DNA from: Veillonellales bacterium
GTDB taxonomy: Bacteria > Bacillota > Negativicutes > JAAYSF01
Assembly: GCA_039680175.1 (NCBI GenBank)
Contig: JBDKTO010000008.1
Span: forward strand, 1-64,000
Reading direction: 5' to 3'
Length of the DNA: 64,000 nucleotides
Positions within the stretch are counted from its first letter, which is position 1, and each line of letters starts with the position of its first letter. Shown here one piece after another: positions 53,375 through 62,444 of the stretch. The position numbers and the translations under genes are program-made. The notes beneath the pieces were generated by a model, which did no database searches, was not told where the DNA came from, and saw nothing but the letters and a program-made list of their open reading frames with translations.

Positions 53375-53673
53375 AATGATCTTCCGTTTTTTGCCATAAC
53401 AATTGATTCCACGGCGAAAGCCCCTGAGGCACTCAAAAGCGAAGGGGACGTTTTTTTGCTGCTTAGGATTTCGCTGGCTGTAAGAACGCGAAGACTCACC
53501 CTGTGGGATACGCTGCCAGTAGCGGGGGAGCCACAGCCCGTAACTTTTTGGCCGCTTTAGTTTAAATTATGGGGATTTATTGTGGTAAAGATAAGATGGG
53601 TCCCCGAAAAGTTTGCGAAGCAAAATGTGCGTCCCCTACGCTTCTTATTCCCTAATAGTCTGATAACCGACGC
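53375..53673. other. Intergenic stretch, no gene
   Basis: No credible coding region. It contains a hairpin with GCCCCT/AGGGGAC arms and a T-run on the plus strand (about 53419-53459). A partly inverted copy of its AAGCGAAGGGGACG end lies near 53623-53637. The pair could bound a small degenerate element; nothing more can be supported. Confidence 0.4.
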
Positions 53674-54609
53674 CTAATTCACAGCCTTGTAGCAGCTTTG
53701 CCACAAATCATAATTTTCGGGGTTATCAATAAACTCCGCCAGGAAATCAATAGAGCTTTGGGACAAAGCTTCATCGCGCTGTTTGACGCAGTAAAGGTAT
53801 CGTTTTAGGGTTAAACCTTTTATATGTGCTGTTTTGACAGGAAGCTGCGCTTCTATGTTGACAGCGCTTTTACAAGATAATACGGCAACTCCGTAGTTCT
53901 TGGCTACTCCCTGCTTAATAGATTCTGTATTGCCAAACTTCTGACAGATAGGAGTTGGCGCTCCTGCTTTTTTCAGTGCATCTTCGAAAAATTCTCTGGT
54001 AGCGGAGTACGGCTTGGAAGAAATAAGGAAAGTTTGGCTCTCCAGATCTTCGATCGTTATAGTATCTTTTTCGGCCAAAAAATTATCCTTAGATAGAATT
54101 AAAACCAACTCATCTGTTTCAAACGGTAAGAGCTTTAACCCTTCAAATTCCCAATGAATTTTGTGCTGTGAAATAAATCCGAAGTCTAATTTGAAATGCC
54201 GTACCTTTTCCAGGACGACGGTAAAATAATCAATAAAAAGATCAATATTGGTGCCATAGCTGTTTCCGTGAAAAGTGCTGACCAAAACAGGCAGAACATA
54301 GTTGGCAATAAAGCTGGTAGCTCCCACCCTAACCTTGCTGCTGCCGGCGGTGTTTGTTTTAGACAGTTCTTTTATACAGTCATGGTTAAGCTTTATTATT
54401 TTTTCGCTGTATTTTAATAATATAATGCCGTTTCGGTTAATCTTTATATTTCTGCCAACTCTGTCAAAAAGGCGTACGCCATAATAATTTTCCAGCGCAG
54501 ATATTTGTTTAGATATTGCCGCTTGTGAGCAGTACATTTCATCGGCAGTTTTAGAAAGGTTTTCCGTTTTTGCCAGCGATAAAAATGTAGTCAACTTTAC
54601 AATATCCAT
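53674..54609 (-). CDS. LysR family transcriptional regulator
   Basis: A 311-residue LTTR with an N-terminal helix-turn-helix (KLTTFLSLAKTENLSKTADEMYCSQAAISKQI region, about residues 4-35) and a C-terminal two-lobe co-inducer domain (about 90-300). ATG 54609 is preferred because GGAGGC lies just upstream; eight extra residues are possible. It is divergent from a DASS anion transporter, with a 15-bp LTTR box in between, so it probably activates the transporter in response to the transported acid. Confidence 0.9.
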   Translation of the reverse strand: MDIVKLTTFLSLAKTENLSKTADEMYCSQAAISKQISALENYYGVRLFDRVGRNIKINRNGIILLKYSEKIIKLNHDCIKELSKTNTAGSSKVRVGATSFIANYVLPVLVSTFHGNSYGTNIDLFIDYFTVVLEKVRHFKLDFGFISQHKIHWEFEGLKLLPFETDELVLILSKDNFLAEKDTITIEDLESQTFLISSKPYSATREFFEDALKKAGAPTPICQKFGNTESIKQGVAKNYGVAVLSCKSAVNIEAQLPVKTAHIKGLTLKRYLYCVKQRDEALSQSSIDFLAEFIDNPENYDLWQSCYKAVN

Positions 54610-54660
54610 TATAGCCTCCCATTTATAAATCATCTTTCCCAGTAGCCTGACTGTCTAAAG

Positions 54661-54677
54661 TATAACTCCTGGTTATA
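54661..54677. promoter_or_regulatory. LysR-type box (TATAAC-N5-GTTATA)
   Basis: A perfect inverted repeat with a T-N11-A core midway between the divergent lysR and DASS genes, the usual place for LTTR control. Confidence 0.7.
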
Positions 54678-54758
54678 AATGTTACAACTTATATGATTTG
54701 TTTATGATTATATTTCTTTATATACTGTTGTTGAAAATAAAAAATGCGAGGTGATAAT

Positions 54759-56243
54759 ATGACTGCAAGTACAGCAGCCGTTACTAAGAAAAAAAGTATC
54801 GTTGATAAGTGGATGCAGGTGGCCGGTCTGCCGGCAGCTTTGATTGCCTTTGTGTTCCTGCTGACGATGCCTACGCCGGCCGGACTGCTTCTGCAAGGTA
54901 AAGCGGCCATAGCGGTATTCTTCTCAATTTTTATCCTCTGGGTAACCCAGTCGCTGCCTACCTACTTAACGTCTCTTATTGGAATTGTCCTTTTAGTCAT
55001 AACAGGAGCCTGGAGCGAGAAAGAAGCGCTTGGTGTATTCGGCTTGGATGTAATGTGGGTTATGCTAATGGCCTTCTTCATTACATCGGGCATGGAAAAG
55101 AGCGGTTTTGCCAAAAGACTTGCCCTTTGGATAATATCCAAATTTGGCCATACTGCCAAAAGCACGTTGGCTACCTTGGCGGTAACTAATCTGATATTGG
55201 CTTTTTTAGTACCTTCTACTACGGCCAGAGCCACCCTGATGCTTCCGATCTCGCTTCTTATTCTCAAAGTGTACAAAGCTATACCGGGAGAAAGTAATTT
55301 TGGCAGACAATTGGTTATACAGCAGCTGCAGTTCAATAATATCTGCACAACCGGCATCTTGACCGCAACAGCACCGCAAATCATGGCGGTAGGGCTTATC
55401 AAAGACTTAACGGGTGCAAATGTTACCTGGATGGACTGGTTTGCCGCTTCCTTCCCCGTTGCCGTGCTAACGGTTCTCACATCTTTATTAATCGGTAACT
55501 TTTTATTTAAAAGCGAGGTTAAAGCTCCTCCGCTTGAGAATGGTCAGCAGCCCTCAGATGCAAAGAAAGAATTTAAGGATCAGTATAAGGCGTTGGGTAA
55601 GCTTAGCAAAAATGAGATAAAAGCGTTGATTATCTTTGCCCTTACGGTATTTTTGTGGGCAACCGACGGCCACCACTACGCCATGTTCGGAATGCAGATC
55701 AGCTTAGTGCTGGTAACCTTGATTTCCGGTATTTTATTTTTCATGCCTTATATTGGCATCGCAAATTGGAAGGATGCAAACGTGCCCTGGAATCTGGTTC
55801 TGTTCAGCGTTGGCGCATATTCCGTCGGACTGGCACTGGATGCTTCCGGCGGAGCCTCCTTTATGCTAAACTCCATATTCGGTTCGCTGAATTTAGCTTC
55901 GCTTGGATTCTTCAAATTATATGCAATCGTAATCTTTATCGCCATGTTTTCTCACTTGGTTTTTACCAGCAAAACAGTGCGCACGATTATTTTGATTCCA
56001 ACTATTATCGGCATAGCAAAGGCTGCCGGTGTAAATCCTGTGGCATTGGCACTACCGGCAAGCTTTACAATCGCTGATGTAATAACACTGCCTCCCAGCA
56101 GCAAGCCGAATCTTATATTTTATAGCACCGGGTACTTTAGCGTACTTAACCAGTTTGTCTATGGCATACTTGTGCTGCTGGTTAAATGGATTCTGCTGGT
56201 AATCGCGTCGCTGACGTGGTTTAAATTTTTAGGTATTTGCTAG
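54759..56243 (+). CDS. DASS/SLC13 family anion transporter
   Basis: A 494-residue inner-membrane carrier of the divalent anion:sodium symporter family, which moves dicarboxylates, tricarboxylates or sulfate. It has about 11-12 hydrophobic segments. The first family motif is seen as AFLVPSTTARATLMLPI, whose SxT element usually contacts sodium and the carboxylate. The second lies near LPASFTIADVITLPPSSKPN. ATG 54759 follows GAGGTG; an ATG five codons earlier overlaps that site. Followed 15 bases later by an exported protein, suggesting a two-protein unit. Confidence 0.88.
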   Translation: MTASTAAVTKKKSIVDKWMQVAGLPAALIAFVFLLTMPTPAGLLLQGKAAIAVFFSIFILWVTQSLPTYLTSLIGIVLLVITGAWSEKEALGVFGLDVMWVMLMAFFITSGMEKSGFAKRLALWIISKFGHTAKSTLATLAVTNLILAFLVPSTTARATLMLPISLLILKVYKAIPGESNFGRQLVIQQLQFNNICTTGILTATAPQIMAVGLIKDLTGANVTWMDWFAASFPVAVLTVLTSLLIGNFLFKSEVKAPPLENGQQPSDAKKEFKDQYKALGKLSKNEIKALIIFALTVFLWATDGHHYAMFGMQISLVLVTLISGILFFMPYIGIANWKDANVPWNLVLFSVGAYSVGLALDASGGASFMLNSIFGSLNLASLGFFKLYAIVIFIAMFSHLVFTSKTVRTIILIPTIIGIAKAAGVNPVALALPASFTIADVITLPPSSKPNLIFYSTGYFSVLNQFVYGILVLLVKWILLVIASLTWFKFLGIC

Positions 56244-56258
56244 GGAGGAGGAGATAGC

Positions 56259-57038
56259 ATGAAAAAATTAATAAACTGTATGACGTGTTTAATCGTAATT
56301 CTGAGCTTTACATTTACTTCAGCCGGCAGCGCATCAGCGGCGAATGACTCTTTGAAAGCCGGTCAAATACTGAACTATATGGAAACATTTACTCCTGCTG
56401 AAAATTATGATGCCGATTTGACAGTGACTGTAGAGGGAGTTTCCAATACGGCCGGTGAAGTCTATGTTTTCATGCGCCAGGCCGATATGATTCAGACGGA
56501 TATGAAGGTGAAAATGGGACAGGTCACTGCAGCCGATGGCAAACCCGGCAAGGTTGGCTCCTCATCCTATCTGATATATAAAACTTCTTCGCCGGAAGAA
56601 AAGTATGCCATTGAGCTGACATTTACGTGCCGCGATTTTTATAATGGGGCTGCATATAAGCCGGATACCGGGGTTGCCGGACAGGTTTTATTAAAGTATA
56701 AAATTGTAAACACTCAAAGCTACGATATTGTGAACTACAAAGTAAAGGTCTATTTAGCCAAAGGACGGGAATTTTTACACGTTTCCTCTCCTAAGAAAAA
56801 CTATCTTGTAGGCAAGGATCCCCAGTCGGATTTGCGCTATTTGGAATATGATCTTTCAGGATCGGTAGAAAAACCGGCATTCAAGCAGGCAATGGAAGTC
56901 AGCATCAATGCGGTCCACGGTACGCCGGTAAAAGGCGTTCCGGCTGGAATACTGTGGGTGGCAGCGATTGGTCTCGGCGCAGCCTTCTTCATATTGGAAT
57001 ACAAAAAAGTATTTAAGACTCCGTTAGCAAAATCGTAA
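56259..57038 (+). CDS. Exported protein with C-terminal membrane anchor, unknown function
   Basis: A 259-residue protein with a signal peptide (core about residues 8-22, probable cleavage at SASA/AND, about 28). A beta-rich extracytoplasmic domain follows (about 30-220), then one C-terminal membrane segment (AGILWVAAIGLGAAFFILEY, about 226-245) with a basic tail. No family recognised. It follows the DASS transporter gene by 15 bases with a GGGAGGAGGAG site, so it may be a membrane-tethered accessory or binding subunit of that transporter. Confidence 0.72.
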   Translation: MKKLINCMTCLIVILSFTFTSAGSASAANDSLKAGQILNYMETFTPAENYDADLTVTVEGVSNTAGEVYVFMRQADMIQTDMKVKMGQVTAADGKPGKVGSSSYLIYKTSSPEEKYAIELTFTCRDFYNGAAYKPDTGVAGQVLLKYKIVNTQSYDIVNYKVKVYLAKGREFLHVSSPKKNYLVGKDPQSDLRYLEYDLSGSVEKPAFKQAMEVSINAVHGTPVKGVPAGILWVAAIGLGAAFFILEYKKVFKTPLAKS

Positions 57039-57080
57039 GGCGACAGTAAAAAATTGTAAAAAAACTACGAGGTGAAACAT

Positions 57081-57707
57081 ATGTATAAACATGTGGTTTG
57101 GGATTTTGATGGAACGCTTTATAATACTTATCCCGGCATTACAAAAGCATTTTTTCGCGTTGTTACCGAAGAAAATATAAAAATTGACATAAAAGAGCTG
57201 GGGGCGCAATTAAGGGTTTCTATCGGGAACACTCAAAAACGGCTCAACAAGCAGTATGGGCTAAGCGATGATTTTGAAAAAAAATATTTGACTTATCGCA
57301 ATCAAATAGAAGAAGAATGCATACCCACTTTTCCCTATGCAATTGAAATATGCCGAGCTATCTGGAAAAGCGGGAAGAAGAATTATTTATACACCCACCG
57401 CGATACAACCGCTCTGAAGCATCTTGAAAAATCGGGGATAAGAGAATGCTTTGCCGATTGTATCTCGATAGAAGATGATTTTCCCAGGAAGCCGGACCCG
57501 GCAGCACTGCTAAGTTTAGCTAAAAGGCACAACTTTTCTCCCGCCGAAGGTATTATGATAGGCGACCGCGATATCGACATTTTGGCTGGGAAAAACGCCG
57601 GCATGGCAGCATGTTTTTTTGCTGAAAACAAGACAACGGTTACTGCTTCTGACTACAATATTTATTGCTTAGAGCAGCTTTATAATATTCTTAAAATAAA
57701 CAAATAA
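57081..57707 (+). CDS. HAD superfamily phosphatase
   Basis: A 208-residue phosphoglycolate-phosphatase-like HAD hydrolase. Motif I is DFDGTLYNT (nucleophile Asp about residue 8), with a helical cap. Motif II is in YLYTHRD, motif III is KPDPAA, and motif IV is GDRDIDILAGKNAGM. ATG 57081 follows GAGGTG; a GTG three codons upstream overlaps that site. Close behind the exported protein (43 bases), possibly in the same transcript. Substrate unknown. Confidence 0.85.
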   Translation: MYKHVVWDFDGTLYNTYPGITKAFFRVVTEENIKIDIKELGAQLRVSIGNTQKRLNKQYGLSDDFEKKYLTYRNQIEEECIPTFPYAIEICRAIWKSGKKNYLYTHRDTTALKHLEKSGIRECFADCISIEDDFPRKPDPAALLSLAKRHNFSPAEGIMIGDRDIDILAGKNAGMAACFFAENKTTVTASDYNIYCLEQLYNILKINK

Positions 57708-57780
57708 AATCTATGCCGAGCCAATAATTTTATATTGTTAAATTGCTGAGGAATAATTTGGCAGGGGAGCTGCGGAGGCA

Positions 57781-58083
57781 ATGGCTCATTTACTGTCGAA
57801 TAAAATAAAGGCTGCATCAAATTCTTTTAAGAATACGCCCTACGATTACGATAGGATAGTAAAGGGGGCGATTCCCTTGGAAAACAAGATTAAGCCCGTT
57901 GAGGCTGTTCAAAAAGCGTCGAAGCTATTTCCTGTCAGGCCGGTTGGTTTTGCCGAGAACCCAAGATATCAATCACAGCAAAAAAAGAAACGGGCGGTGA
58001 AATCTAACCGGGAAGAAGATAAACGGCAGAATCAGTCACAGCAGGCGGAAAAGACCGGAACACATATTGATTTAAATGCGTAG
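57781..58083 (+). CDS. Small basic protein of unknown function
   Basis: Up to 100 residues; the C-terminal half is strongly hydrophilic and Lys/Arg/Gln-rich (QQKKKRAVKSNREEDKRQ). Two starts are possible. ATG 57781 has GGAGG only 2 bases away. TTG 57877 has AGGGGG 8 bases upstream and would give a 68-residue protein beginning MENKIKPVEAV. I recognise no family. The following leader belongs to the glp operon. Confidence 0.5.
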   Translation: MAHLLSNKIKAASNSFKNTPYDYDRIVKGAIPLENKIKPVEAVQKASKLFPVRPVGFAENPRYQSQQKKKRAVKSNREEDKRQNQSQQAEKTGTHIDLNA

Positions 58084-58114
58084 AAAAGAGATCCTGGTTT
58101 GAATTTTTGCAAAA

Positions 58115-58140
58115 AAGGAATATTCATATATTTGGTGAAA
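58115..58140 (+). promoter_or_regulatory. Possible sigma-H-type promoter of glpABC
   Basis: AAGGAATA, 12-base spacer, GTGAAA: same geometry as the other four sites, but the -10 half is weak. Confidence 0.35.
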
Positions 58141-58177
58141 TAGAACTAAGATAAAATAATAACTTTGGACTAGAGAA

Positions 58178-58238
58178 AAGAGAAGTCCGAATCAACATTC
58201 CGCGTGTTTGGCAGGATGTTGATTTAGACCTCTTTTTT
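58178..58238 (+). terminator. Leader terminator of the glp operon
   Basis: A long stem with AAGAG-AGTC, AATCAACAT and CC on one side and GG, ATGTTGATT, GAC-CTCTT on the other. It ends in TTTTTT, 53 bases before the glpA start. In Bacillus, glp genes have such leaders controlled by the GlpP antiterminator and glycerol 3-phosphate; that mechanism is likely here but no glpP is in the window. Confidence 0.8.
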
Positions 58239-58290
58239 CTTGCTCCTTTAGAAATCAGCAAGAAAAAGGTTTTCAGGAAGGGGTAATGAC

Positions 58291-59907
58291 ATGGAAAAGG
58301 CTTCAGTAGTAGTCATCGGCGGCGGAGCCACAGGAGTCGGGATCCTGCGGGATCTGGCCATGAGAGGAGTAGACGTGCTGCTCCTGGAACAGCGGGATCT
58401 GGTGAACGGCTCCAGCTCCCGCTATCACGGACTGCTGCACAGCGGCGGTCGCTATGCAGTAAAAGACGCCGCCGCCGGCAAAGAATGCATTGAAGAAAAT
58501 ACTATCCTGCGGAAAATCGGCAAACATTGCGTCGAAGCCACCGAGGGCTTCTTTATCCGGCTGCCGGAAGACGATAAAGCATTTGAAGAAAAATGGGTGG
58601 AAGGCTGCCGCAAAGTAGGTATTCCCGCCATACCCATCTCCCCGGAGGAAGCTTGGCGACTGGAACCCAACCTCACACGCCGGATTCAGTCCGTGTACCG
58701 GGTGCCGGACGCCGCCATCGACGGGTTCCGCATGGCTTGGCAGAACGTAGCCTCCGCCCGCCGCTACGGCGGACGGGTCAGGACCTATAGCGAAGTCGTC
58801 GCCATTGAACAAAGCAACCAGCAAATCACCGGTGTCAAAATCAAAAGTTTCCTGACCGGCGCAGTCGAAACAATCGCCTGCGACTTTATCGTCAACGCTG
58901 CCGGCTCTTGGGCCGGAAAAATCGCCGGATTGGCAGGCATCCAGGTCCATGTTCAGCCGGACAGAGGCACCCTGCTGGCCTTTAACCACCGGCTTTCCAG
59001 CCGTGTCATCAACCGGCTGCGTCCGGCCTCCGACGGAGATATTTTTGTGCCCCACGGCTCCATTACCATATTAGGCACCACCTCCTCTCCGGCCGAAAGT
59101 CCGGAAGACAACCTGCCATCCACCCAGGAAGTATTGGCGATGATGAAAATCGGTGAAGCTACCTTCGAAAACCTCGGTCAGTACCGTCTGCTTCGCGCCT
59201 TTACCGGCACCCGTCCCTTATACAGCGCTGATCCCAGCGCCAAAGGCCGGGGAGCGTCCCGAAATTTTGTCATTCTGGATCATGCCAAAGATAACCTGAC
59301 CGGCTTCGCCAGCATCGTCGGCGGTAAATTCACCACGTACCGTCTTATGGCCGAAAAAATGAGCGATCTGGTATGCCGGTATTTAAAAATTACAACACCC
59401 TGCCGTACCGCCGAAGAACCCCTGGTGGAAGACGCTTCTCCCCAACTGCTGGCAAAGGCCAGACAATATTTTCCCGCCTACGGAACCGAACTGGCTGCCT
59501 CACGGTTAGGCGCCGAACGGCTGGAGAAAGTCGTCAACAGTATGGAACAGGACCCAGAAAAGCGCCAATTGGTCTGTGAATGCGAAAACGTTACTCTGGC
59601 GGAAATCGAAACAGCCGCAAAGGACAGCACCAGCTACTGCCTAAGCGATGTCCGGCGCAAAACCCGCATGGGAATGGGGACCTGCCAGGGAGCCTTCTGC
59701 ATCTTCCGAAGCGTCGGCGCCGTTGACAGTCAGAACCTGGCCTGGGGCCAAAGCACCAATGATCTATTAAAAGAATTCCTCCAGGGCCGCTGGAATGGCA
59801 TTCGTCCAATCCTCTGGGGCAGCGTCCTGCGGGAAATGGAATTGACCAGGGGCATTTATGAGGGAATGTTGAATATCAATGGAGTGATCGACAATGAGAC
59901 AAAGTGA
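58291..59907 (+). CDS. glpA: Anaerobic glycerol-3-phosphate dehydrogenase subunit A
   Basis: FAD-dependent catalytic subunit that oxidises glycerol 3-phosphate to dihydroxyacetone phosphate and passes electrons via GlpB/GlpC towards menaquinone. The 538 residues start with the dinucleotide-binding motif VVIGGGATGVGILRDLA and SSSRYHGLLHSGGRYA. The C-terminal Bfd-like domain has CECENVT and a later GMGTCQGAFC cysteine set (about residues 430-475) for an Fe-S cluster. GGAAGGGG precedes the ATG. Third codon positions are rich in C here and in glpB and glpC, unlike neighbouring genes. Confidence 0.95.
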   Translation: MEKASVVVIGGGATGVGILRDLAMRGVDVLLLEQRDLVNGSSSRYHGLLHSGGRYAVKDAAAGKECIEENTILRKIGKHCVEATEGFFIRLPEDDKAFEEKWVEGCRKVGIPAIPISPEEAWRLEPNLTRRIQSVYRVPDAAIDGFRMAWQNVASARRYGGRVRTYSEVVAIEQSNQQITGVKIKSFLTGAVETIACDFIVNAAGSWAGKIAGLAGIQVHVQPDRGTLLAFNHRLSSRVINRLRPASDGDIFVPHGSITILGTTSSPAESPEDNLPSTQEVLAMMKIGEATFENLGQYRLLRAFTGTRPLYSADPSAKGRGASRNFVILDHAKDNLTGFASIVGGKFTTYRLMAEKMSDLVCRYLKITTPCRTAEEPLVEDASPQLLAKARQYFPAYGTELAASRLGAERLEKVVNSMEQDPEKRQLVCECENVTLAEIETAAKDSTSYCLSDVRRKTRMGMGTCQGAFCIFRSVGAVDSQNLAWGQSTNDLLKEFLQGRWNGIRPILWGSVLREMELTRGIYEGMLNINGVIDNETK

Positions 59908-61138
59908 CGTAATCGTAATTGGCGGCGGCTTTGCCGGACTCACCGCAGCGGCAGTGGCCGCCAAACGGGGCAAAACAGTGACAGTGCTGAGTAAAGGAGT
60001 CGGCACTCTGACCATCAGCGGCGGAACCATCGACCTGCTGGGCTGCGGCAGCGACGGCCGTCCCTTTGCCAGCCCGGCTGCCGGACTGGCTTTGGTCGAT
60101 CCGGACCATCCCTACAGCAAAATAGGCAAAGAAGCCGTTCAGGCGGCAGTTGACTTTTTCCTTGATCTGTGCGAAACAGCCGGTTTTCCCTATCGGGGAA
60201 ACTTGCAGGAAATGAAATGGATTCCCACCGCCGCCGGTACAATAAAGCCCACCTGCCTGGTACCCAAAACCATGGACACCGCGCCCCTGGCAGAAACCGA
60301 TATGGTCTATGCAGTCGGCTTTCACTGTCTAAAAGACTACTACCCCCATATCGTCGCGAAGAATTTGCAAAAACTGCCGGGCTATGACAAAACCTACCAC
60401 ATCGCCATGGTCGATCCGCGCTTTACCGCCGGCCGGGATGTCAGCGCCCTGGATATTGCCCGGTGGCTGGATACCGAATCCGGCCGGCAGGACTGTATAG
60501 AACAACTGCGAAACACAGTGAAGCCAGGCGCCGTCCTGCTCCTGCCGCCAGTACTGGGAACCCGTCCCGACTACCAAGTCCTGCAGGAACTGGAACAGGC
60601 AGTTCGCTGCCGGATCATCGAAACCGTCGCCCTGCCGCCGGCGATGACCGGCTTTCGGCTGCGAAACCTGCTGCTGGATCACCTGAAATCAGCCGGCGTC
60701 CGCATCGTTGAGCAGGCTTTTGTTGCCAAAGCCATCGTCGAAAACGGCAGGTGCCTGGCAGTCGTCACCCAGAACAGCGACCGGGAACGGAGCTATTCGG
60801 CCCAAGCCTTTATCCTGGCCAACGGCGGTTTCTACGGCGGCGGCCTGCTGGCCGAGCCAGGAAAAGCCGTCGAACCCATCTTCCACCTGCCGGTCAAAGC
60901 CCCGGCCAGCCAGACGCAGTGGAGCAATCCCCGGCTTTTCTCCCGGGAACAGCAGCCCTTTGCCAAAATCGGCATCGCCGTCGACAGCACGCTGCGCCCC
61001 CTGGCTGAGAATGGCAGCTTGGCCCTTGAAAATGTATATATTGCCGGACGCAGCCTGGCAGGCTATGACTTCTGTTTTGAAAAATCAGGCAACGGTGTTG
61101 CGCTGGCATCCGGCTATCAAGCGGCCATGATGGTATAA
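59894..61138 (+). CDS. glpB: Anaerobic glycerol-3-phosphate dehydrogenase subunit B
   Basis: A 414-residue flavoprotein subunit of the GlpABC complex. N-terminal FMN/FAD-binding region VIVIGGGFAGLTAAAVAAKRG followed by SGGTIDLLG; C-terminal YIAGRSLAGYDFCFEKSGNGVALASG. It overlaps glpA by 14 bases, indicating coupled translation. GlpB links GlpA to the Fe-S membrane subunit GlpC. Confidence 0.94.
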   Translation: MRQSDVIVIGGGFAGLTAAAVAAKRGKTVTVLSKGVGTLTISGGTIDLLGCGSDGRPFASPAAGLALVDPDHPYSKIGKEAVQAAVDFFLDLCETAGFPYRGNLQEMKWIPTAAGTIKPTCLVPKTMDTAPLAETDMVYAVGFHCLKDYYPHIVAKNLQKLPGYDKTYHIAMVDPRFTAGRDVSALDIARWLDTESGRQDCIEQLRNTVKPGAVLLLPPVLGTRPDYQVLQELEQAVRCRIIETVALPPAMTGFRLRNLLLDHLKSAGVRIVEQAFVAKAIVENGRCLAVVTQNSDRERSYSAQAFILANGGFYGGGLLAEPGKAVEPIFHLPVKAPASQTQWSNPRLFSREQQPFAKIGIAVDSTLRPLAENGSLALENVYIAGRSLAGYDFCFEKSGNGVALASGYQAAMMV

Positions 61139-61153
61139 GGGAGGAAAACAAGC

Positions 61154-62356
61154 ATGAAAATACAGCATAACAATCCGGACAGCTGTACCGCCTGTACAGC
61201 CTGCATCGCTCAGTGTCCCGTTACCGCGGTTACCCGGAAATTCCGCGGACCGAAAATGGTGGGACCGGCCCTGGAACGAATGAGACTTTCCCAGGAAGAT
61301 ACGGAACCCTCCCTGGAATACTGCTCCAACTGCAAAAACTGCGACATAGCCTGCCCTTCCGGCGTGCCTATTTCCACCCTCAACATGCTGGCCAGAGCCA
61401 AGTCCTTTAAAAACCGCAGCCATTCCCTGCGGGACGATATGCTGGCCCATGGCGAAAAAATGGCCAAACTAGCGGAAAAAATTCCCGGCGGCGCATTTTT
61501 GGCCAACCTGGGCATGAACCTTGGCGGCAGCCTGGGCCTCATGAACCTGGCGGGCATCGCCGGAGAAAGACCATTACCATCGTATGCCGCCGAATCCTTT
61601 CTCCGCCAATTTAAAAAATTTAAACAGCAAAGCTGCCCGGATAAAGTCGTATTCTATCCCGGCTGTTTTATCAACTACAACGATCCCCAAGTGGGAATGG
61701 ACTTCGTAGCCGTTATGCAGGCCAACGGCTACGAAGTTATCGTGGAAGAAGACTTTGTCTGCTGCGGTTCGCCTATGGTTGCAACCGGCTATCTGGACGA
61801 AGCCGGTGAGCAGGCCCGGACCAATACCGAACTGCTGAAAAAATGGCGACAGCAGGGCTATCCGGTAATTACCTGCTGCACCAGCTGCGGTCTGATGCTG
61901 AAGCAGGAATACCAGGAGCTGTATGATATCGAAGGAATGGCGGAAAATGCGAGGAATTTGTACGACGGCTGTGAATTTTTGCTGCTGCTGGCGGACAAAG
62001 GGAAATTGAATACCCATTTTGCCGCTCTGGAAGAGAAGGTCCTGTACCACGCTCCCTGCCATCTTCGGGCCCAGGGGTTCGGACTGCCGGCACTGGATTT
62101 GCTGGAGCTTATTCCCGGCCTTAGGGTAGAGAACGCCGGCGCGGGCTGCTGCGGTATTGCGGGCAATTACGGATTTAAAGCCGATAAATATGACATTTCC
62201 ATGGCCATAGGGGAGAAGCTGTTTCAAAGGATCAAAGACAGCGGTGTGGATACGGTGGTCAGCGACTGCGGGACCTGCCGGCTGCAGATCGCCCATGGCG
62301 CTAAGGTAGAGACGGTTCATCCCCTGACTCTCCTGCGCCGGGCATATGAAAGATAA
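61154..62356 (+). CDS. glpC: Anaerobic glycerol-3-phosphate dehydrogenase subunit C
   Basis: A 400-residue membrane-associated Fe-S subunit. Two 4Fe-4S motifs (CTACTACIAQCP and CSNCKNCDIACPSG, about residues 12-72) are followed by two CCG domains, seen as FVCCGSPMVATGY and GAGCCGIAGNYG, typical of heterodisulfide reductase-like quinone-interacting subunits. GGGAGGA lies upstream of the ATG. Transfers electrons from GlpAB to the quinone pool, fitting an anaerobe. Last gene of the operon. Confidence 0.95.
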   Translation: MKIQHNNPDSCTACTACIAQCPVTAVTRKFRGPKMVGPALERMRLSQEDTEPSLEYCSNCKNCDIACPSGVPISTLNMLARAKSFKNRSHSLRDDMLAHGEKMAKLAEKIPGGAFLANLGMNLGGSLGLMNLAGIAGERPLPSYAAESFLRQFKKFKQQSCPDKVVFYPGCFINYNDPQVGMDFVAVMQANGYEVIVEEDFVCCGSPMVATGYLDEAGEQARTNTELLKKWRQQGYPVITCCTSCGLMLKQEYQELYDIEGMAENARNLYDGCEFLLLLADKGKLNTHFAALEEKVLYHAPCHLRAQGFGLPALDLLELIPGLRVENAGAGCCGIAGNYGFKADKYDISMAIGEKLFQRIKDSGVDTVVSDCGTCRLQIAHGAKVETVHPLTLLRRAYER

Positions 62357-62367
62357 CAGTTCAGTGA

Positions 62368-62393
62368 CAGGAATTAAGGATTTCGCAGCGAAT
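62368..62393 (+). promoter_or_regulatory. Sigma-H-type promoter before the PhnD-like gene
   Basis: CAGGAATT, 12-base spacer, GCGAAT; a full match, ending 51 bases before the ATG. Confidence 0.65.
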
Positions 62394-62444
62394 TTAAATA
62401 TTTTTAATCGACGAATTTTTGAAGCATAGGCAGGTCAGATCATT

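Noticed and set aside
53419-53640. Insertion sequence bounded by inverted AAGCGAAGGGGACG-like ends
   Set aside because: Only about 14 bp of imperfect inverted similarity, no transposase and no target duplication seen.
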